A DNA stretch of 8,709 nucleotides, taken from positions 1 to 8,709 of the forward strand of contig DAIQAV010000100.1 of the NCBI GenBank assembly GCA_036781505.1, in the 5' to 3' direction. The notes below the pieces were generated by a model. That model was not told where the DNA came from. It worked only from the letters and a program-made list of their open reading frames with translations, and did not search any database. The position numbers were made by a program, and so were the translations under genes. Origin of the DNA: FEN-680 sp036781505 (GTDB taxonomy: Bacteria > Actinomycetota > Geothermincolia > Fen-727 > Anoxymicrobiaceae). This document shows, in pieces, positions 5,581 through 8,709 of the stretch. Positions within the stretch are counted from its first letter, which is position 1. Every line of letters begins with the position of its first letter.

Positions 5581-6312
5581 ATGATACGCATCGTGGACCT
5601 CCACAAGAAGTTCGGCGACTTCGTGGCGCTCAACGGGATCAACCTGGAGGTCAAGGCCTCCCAGGTCGTGGTGGTGGTCGGCCCCAGCGGGTCCGGCAAG
5701 AGCACGATGCTCAGATGCGTGAACGGGTTGGAGCACGCCACCCGCGGCAACATCTACATCGAGGGCATCGACGTCACCCACAAGGCCACCGACATCAACA
5801 AGGTGCGTGAAAAGGTGGGGATGGTCTTCCAGAGCTTCAACCTGTTCCCCCACCTCACAGCCCTGAAAAACGTGACGCTCGCTCCGCTCAAGGTCAAGAA
5901 TATGTCTACCGACGAGGCCAACGAGACCGCGCTCGCCCTGCTGGACAAGGTGGGGCTCAAGGACAAATCTGACGCATATCCGGCCCACCTCTCGGGCGGG
6001 CAGCAGCAGCGCGTCGCGATAGCCAGAGCGCTGGCCATGGGCCCGGACGTCATGCTCTTCGACGAGGTGACCTCGGCTCTCGACCCTGAGCTGGTGTCCG
6101 AGGTGCTCGACACAATGAAGGACCTGGCTCTCGAGGGCATGACGATGATGGTCGTCACCCACGAGATGGGGTTCGCCAAGGAAGTGGGAACCCGGCTGAT
6201 CTTCATGGACGAAGGCGTAGTCGTCGAGGACGGCGACCCTACTCAGATCTTCAACAACCCCCAGCACCCGCGCACGCAGGACTTCTTCTCCAAGATCCTT
6301 TCGCACATGTGA
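5581..6312 (+). CDS. Amino-acid ABC transporter ATP-binding protein (GlnQ-like)
   Basis: A 243-residue cytoplasmic ATPase that powers the importer. All motifs are intact: Walker A GPSGSGKST (34-42), Q-loop Gln84 in MVFQSFNLFPHLT, signature LSGGQQQR (137-144), Walker B VMLFDE (157-162) with catalytic Glu162, D-loop SALD, and His194 in VVTHEMGFA. DEVTSALDPE and FNLFPH are typical of the polar amino-acid branch. ATG 5581 begins at the usual MIRIVDLHKKFG, but ribosome-site support is poor: GGCGAG lies three bases away and CAGGAG about 20. The frame is open upstream to the permease stop and reads like coding sequence (ETKEEGASGKVNRSFDSGEP), yet it has no ATG, GTG or TTG in that stretch, only an ATT at 5518. 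The N-terminus is therefore the uncertain part. Distal gene of the operon. Confidence 0.93.
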   Translation: MIRIVDLHKKFGDFVALNGINLEVKASQVVVVVGPSGSGKSTMLRCVNGLEHATRGNIYIEGIDVTHKATDINKVREKVGMVFQSFNLFPHLTALKNVTLAPLKVKNMSTDEANETALALLDKVGLKDKSDAYPAHLSGGQQQRVAIARALAMGPDVMLFDEVTSALDPELVSEVLDTMKDLALEGMTMMVVTHEMGFAKEVGTRLIFMDEGVVVEDGDPTQIFNNPQHPRTQDFFSKILSHM

Positions 6313-6316
6313 AAGA

Positions 6317-6346
6317 CGCAAAAAGGGGTCTGACCCCTTTGTTGCG
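6317..6346. terminator. REP-like palindrome, copy 2, probable terminator of the ABC operon
   Basis: AAAGGGGTC-T-GACCCCTTT (6322-6340) is a perfect palindrome that extends outward to ACGC/GCGT with one extra base on the right. As RNA it makes a stem of A's and G's against C's and U's with a T-rich tail (TTTGTT) in the plus direction and a similar A/T edge in the other. It begins a few bases after the ATPase stop and ends about 20 bases before the stop of the convergent VOC gene, so it could end transcription from both sides. It is also the second copy of the motif at 2870-2882. Confidence 0.6.
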
Positions 6347-6367
6347 TTCTTATTACTTTCTCGAATG

Positions 6368-6766
6368 TTACTTGGCGTCTTTGTCGTCCACCCAGCCCGC
6401 GAACGGGTTGTTCTCGGGGTCGATGCAGACGGAGAACCACCCCATGCCTGGAATGGGCATCTTCTCCATCATCACGGTCCCGCCCTTGTCCTTGACCCGC
6501 ATGTTGAAGGCCTCGAGGCCCCCTTCGGCATTGTAGTAGTTGAGCCCCGTCTGCTGCGGCATCGACTTCTTCAGGATCCCGCCCCAGACGACGTCCTCTT
6601 TGTCCGGGTCAGGATTGACCGCCATGTACTGCATCTCCTCCATGCCCTCACGGCCACCCTCGCCGCCGTACTTCTCTAACTTCCAGCCCATGACGTCCTT
6701 GTAAAAATCGACGGCCTTGTCGACGTCATCCACTGAGATATCGAAGTGAACAATCTCGCCCGGCAT
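6368..6766 (-). CDS. VOC-superfamily (glyoxalase/bleomycin-resistance fold) protein
   Basis: A 132-residue cytoplasmic protein with two beta-alpha-beta-beta-beta modules. The first module opens GEIVHFDISVDDVDKAVDFYKDVMGWKLE, the family's 'vDD...a..FY...GW' pattern; the second has LEAFNMRVKDKGGTVMMEKMPIPGMGWFSVCIDPENNPFAGW, where PIPGMGW and DPENNPF are hallmarks of the small glyoxalase-like group. His7 and Glu118 fit two of the usual metal ligands; the other two are not obvious, so metal binding and enzymatic activity are uncertain. The same frame is open further upstream, but the ATG at 6766 has AAAGGGTGG just before it and starts the fold directly. It is convergent with the ABC operon and divergent from the cation transporter. 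Substrate unknown; general stress, isomerase or ring-cleavage roles are all found in the fold. Confidence 0.88.
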   Translation of the reverse strand: MPGEIVHFDISVDDVDKAVDFYKDVMGWKLEKYGGEGGREGMEEMQYMAVNPDPDKEDVVWGGILKKSMPQQTGLNYYNAEGGLEAFNMRVKDKGGTVMMEKMPIPGMGWFSVCIDPENNPFAGWVDDKDAK

Positions 6767-6875
6767 AGGAACCACCCTTTCTGTCTCGTGTCGTGTCGCG
6801 CAGCAGGAATTCGGCGTTGCCCCTCGCTTCCCTCCGCCGCTTGCGGCATCAGGGCACGGCCGCACTGGCAATCGG

Positions 6876-6902
6876 GGCCCATTTGGGCCAGTCTTTTATA
6901 AG
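6876..6902 (+). promoter_or_regulatory. Palindrome and -10-like box upstream of the cation transporter
   Basis: GGCCCA-TT-TGGGCC (6876-6889) is a perfect 6-bp inverted repeat with a 2-base centre. Seven bases on comes TATAAG (6897-6902), five of six matches to a -10 box, 48 bases before the transporter ATG. The palindrome would cover the -35 region, where no consensus hexamer is seen, so a regulator-dependent or repressed promoter is possible. Metal control would suit the gene, but nothing in the motif proves it. Confidence 0.3.
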
Positions 6903-6950
6903 CCGGGCGACGCCGAACCGGGACCCGAGGCCGAAGGACGAGGGAGAAAC

Positions 6951-7568
6951 ATGCCTGATACCGCCCATGAACGCCGCAAGGACGTCAGGCTGGCGTTCAG
7001 GCTCGAATACTTCACCATCGCGTGGATGGTCCTCGAGGCGGGCGTGGCCGTCGCCGCGGGAGTGATCGCGCACTCGATAGCGCTGGTGGCCTTCGGGCTG
7101 GACTCGGTCATCGAGCTGTTCGCGGCGGTGGTGGTGATCTGGCAGCTGCGGGGGCTCGAAGCGGAGCGGGAGTCCCGGGAGCGCGTCGCGCTGCGCCTGA
7201 TCGCCGTTACGTTCTTCGCGCTCGCTGCCTACGTGACCGTCGAGGCCGTCATCGACCTGGCCCGGGGCTCGCGGCCGGAGACATCCGCAGCCGGGATCAT
7301 ACTCGCGGCCTGCGCCCTGGTGGTGATGCCTCTGCTTTTCATCGCCAAGGGGCGCGTGGCCCGGCGCATCGACAACTCTGCCCTGGCCGCCGACGCGCAC
7401 GAGTCGCTCTTCTGTGGCCTGCTGGCCGCCATCCTGCTGGCGGGGCTCGCCCTCAACGCGGCATTCGGCTGGTGGTGGGCCGACCCGGTGGCCGCCCTGG
7501 TGGTGGCCGTCTTCGCGGTGCGCGAGGGCTTCGAGGCGTTCCAGGAGTCTTCCTCTTCCGACGATTGA
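6951..7568 (+). CDS. Compact cation-diffusion-facilitator-like transporter (no cytoplasmic domain)
   Basis: A 205-residue membrane protein with six predicted helices and almost nothing after the last one. The second helix has HSIALVAFGLDSVIELFAA, the CDF 'S.AL...a.dS..e' motif, with Asp51 and Glu55 one helix turn apart. The fifth helix has DNSALAADAHESLFCG, with Asp148 and His150, and the sixth is close to the CDF form WWWADPVAALVVAVFAVREG. Standard CDF exporters are about 300 residues with a C-terminal metal-sensing domain and an HxxxD pair in helix five; here the domain is absent and the pair reads DxHES. Short CDF-like proteins such as TMEM163-type zinc carriers share this plan. Likely job: moving a divalent metal out of the cell; the metal is unknown. 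AGGGAG lies four bases before the ATG. Convergent with the beta-propeller gene, 19 bp apart. Confidence 0.8.
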   Translation: MPDTAHERRKDVRLAFRLEYFTIAWMVLEAGVAVAAGVIAHSIALVAFGLDSVIELFAAVVVIWQLRGLEAERESRERVALRLIAVTFFALAAYVTVEAVIDLARGSRPETSAAGIILAACALVVMPLLFIAKGRVARRIDNSALAADAHESLFCGLLAAILLAGLALNAAFGWWWADPVAALVVAVFAVREGFEAFQESSSSDD

Positions 7569-7587
7569 CCGCGGCCGGCGGCGGCGT

Positions 7588-8709
7588 TTACTGCAGCTTT
7601 ACCGTCGCCACCTCGCCCAGGTCGGAGAGCCTGTTCACTTTTATCTTCGCCCCGGAGACGGTGTAGAGGTTCGAGCCGATATAGAGGCTGCGCATCACCG
7701 AATCGTCCGCGCCGTAGTAGCTGTACCCGTAGTCCCTGCCCAACTCGCCGGGGTTGTCGACGTGGGTGACGCGCCCCTTGAGCGCGAAGCCGCCCTCCAG
7801 CGAAACGTTGTAGACGTAGGCGCCCTGGTAGGTGTAGCTGCCGTAGTCGTAGGCCTTGTGGTCCGGCGAGGCCTTCTGCTCCGCGGTCAGCTCCGCGAGC
7901 AGGACCGGCAGCACCAGCAGGTTCTTCTCGCGGTCGAACAGGAAAGCCTTGTGGTCGTTGAGCGCATATGAATCGGTGCCGCGGTCGCCGATCTCGACCT
8001 CGTGCATCTGCCTGGGGTTGGCGACGTCGGAGACGTCGAAGATGGCGAGCTTCAGGCCCTGGTACCAGGCGAAGTTACCGCCCTCCTCGGGGGCCGCGTC
8101 GACCGCGTTCTTGCCGACTCCGATCACGTGCGTCTCGTCGTAGGGGTGCAGGTAGTCCGAGAACCCGGGTATCTTCAGCTCGCCCAGCACGCGCGGCTCG
8201 GTCGGGTTGGAGAGGTCTATCACGAACAGCGGGTCCACCTTCTTGAAGGTCACCAGGTAGGCCCGGGCGCCCATGAACCGCACCGAGTAGATCTTCTCCC
8301 CGCGGGCCAGCCCTTCGAGCCGGCCGGCCATCTTCATGTCCGGCGCGAGGACGTACACGTTGTTGGTCGCGTTCGAGCCTTCGCGGCTGACCTCGCCCAG
8401 CGTGGTGGCGATCCGGAAGAACCCTCCGGCCTCGTCCATGGAGAACTGGTTCAGCGTGGTCCCCGGCACCTCGGCGGCGCCGGCGAACTTCGTGCCCGGG
8501 CCGTTGAAGTCGAACTTGTAGACTGTCGTCTTCTCGGTGCCGCGCTCGACGGGAGCCCAGTCCCCGTAGTACTGGTACTGCGCGCTGGCGACGTAGAGGC
8601 TGGCGCGCGACGCGAAGACGTTGTCCGAGTAGCCCGCGATGACGCGCCGGTTCAGGCTGGTGCTGCCGTCCGCGAGTTTTGCCGGACCGGTAACGCCCGC
8701 CGAACCGAA
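7588..8709 (-). CDS. Secreted beta-propeller domain protein (Beta_propel family), N-terminus outside window
   Basis: At least 373 residues are visible; the frame remains open to the window edge, so the start and any signal peptide are missing. The sequence matches the conserved C-terminal half of the Beta_propel family of secreted proteins: LNQFSMDEAGGFFRIATT, NNVYVLAPDMKMAGRLEGLARGEKIYSVRFMG, RAYLVTFKKVDPLFVIDLSNPTEPRVLGELKIPGFSDYLHPYD, GLKLAIFDVSDVANPRQMHEVEIGDRGTDSYALNDHKAFLFDREKNLLVLPV. These are successive four-stranded blades. A Tyr/Gly-rich insertion (YDYGSYTYQGAYVYNVS) follows, and the protein ends on YIGSNLYTVSGAKIKVNRLSDLGEVATVKLQ. Family function is not established; members in bacteria and archaea are mostly exported and membrane-anchored or cell-surface. 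The GTG at 8467-8469 is not a start: coding continues through it. Confidence 0.9.
   Translation of the reverse strand, partial: FGSAGVTGPAKLADGSTSLNRRVIAGYSDNVFASRASLYVASAQYQYYGDWAPVERGTEKTTVYKFDFNGPGTKFAGAAEVPGTTLNQFSMDEAGGFFRIATTLGEVSREGSNATNNVYVLAPDMKMAGRLEGLARGEKIYSVRFMGARAYLVTFKKVDPLFVIDLSNPTEPRVLGELKIPGFSDYLHPYDETHVIGVGKNAVDAAPEEGGNFAWYQGLKLAIFDVSDVANPRQMHEVEIGDRGTDSYALNDHKAFLFDREKNLLVLPVLLAELTAEQKASPDHKAYDYGSYTYQGAYVYNVSLEGGFALKGRVTHVDNPGELGRDYGYSYYGADDSVMRSLYIGSNLYTVSGAKIKVNRLSDLGEVATVKLQ

Noticed and set aside
6767..6871. Longer N-terminus for the VOC protein from an ATG at 6871
   Set aside because: The additional 35 residues are not part of the fold, and a good ribosome site lies just before the ATG at 6766.
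1..8709. CRISPR array, tRNA, rRNA, phage or toxin-antitoxin genes
   Set aside because: No regularly spaced direct repeats, cloverleaf-like segments, rRNA signatures or recognisable proteins of these kinds were seen on either strand.

Overview
The window is GC-rich bacterial DNA. GC is high by eye, Shine-Dalgarno sequences of the AGGAGG type precede several genes, and genes are densely packed on both strands. Gene content fits an anaerobe-like or environmental Actinomycetota-type genome: a DUF4190-like segment, a Beta_propel-family secreted protein and an amino-acid ABC operon. The sequence alone does not fix the phylum, so treat this as a weak guess.

Layout. (1) 1-323, minus strand: 5' part of a cyclase/kynurenine-formamidase-like gene, cut by the window edge. 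(2) 324-440: divergent promoter region holding a 13-bp palindrome between two opposed -10-like boxes. (3) 441-1676, plus: Dgt-like HD-domain dNTP triphosphohydrolase. Only 5 bp away and convergent is (4) 1682-2560, minus: a DEDDh exonuclease joined to a C-terminal WYL-like domain. (5) 2561-2985: 425 bp without a gene but rich in inverted repeats, with one large imperfect repeat, a 9-bp repeat, a REP-like 13-bp palindrome and a long near-perfect hairpin. (6) 2986-3666, minus: C-terminal three quarters of an EamA-type (DMT) permease whose 5' end is missing. The break coincides with the start of (7), a polar amino-acid ABC importer on the plus strand: lipoprotein binding protein (3680-4456), intrinsic terminator (4487-4523), permease with an extra N-terminal DUF4190-like domain (4560-5522) and ATPase (5581-6312). 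A second copy of the REP-like palindrome follows the ATPase stop. (8) 6368-6766, minus: VOC/glyoxalase-fold protein. (9) 6951-7568, plus: compact CDF-like cation transporter without a cytoplasmic domain. (10) 7588 to the window end, minus: C-terminal part of a secreted beta-propeller protein.

How the parts fit. The ABC genes form a complete importer, and the terminator after the binding-protein gene would give excess binding protein over the membrane and ATPase subunits. The dNTPase and the exonuclease both act on nucleotides or DNA ends but are convergent, so they are not one operon. The most notable structure is that the truncated EamA gene plus the whole ABC operon (about 3.4 kb) is bracketed by two same-orientation copies of GGGGTC-W-GACCCC with related flanks, next to a cluster of hairpins. 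This looks like the footprint of a past rearrangement. No CRISPR array, phage gene, intact transposase, rRNA or tRNA was recognised. I see unusual domain fusions and a rearrangement, but no clearly new multi-gene system.
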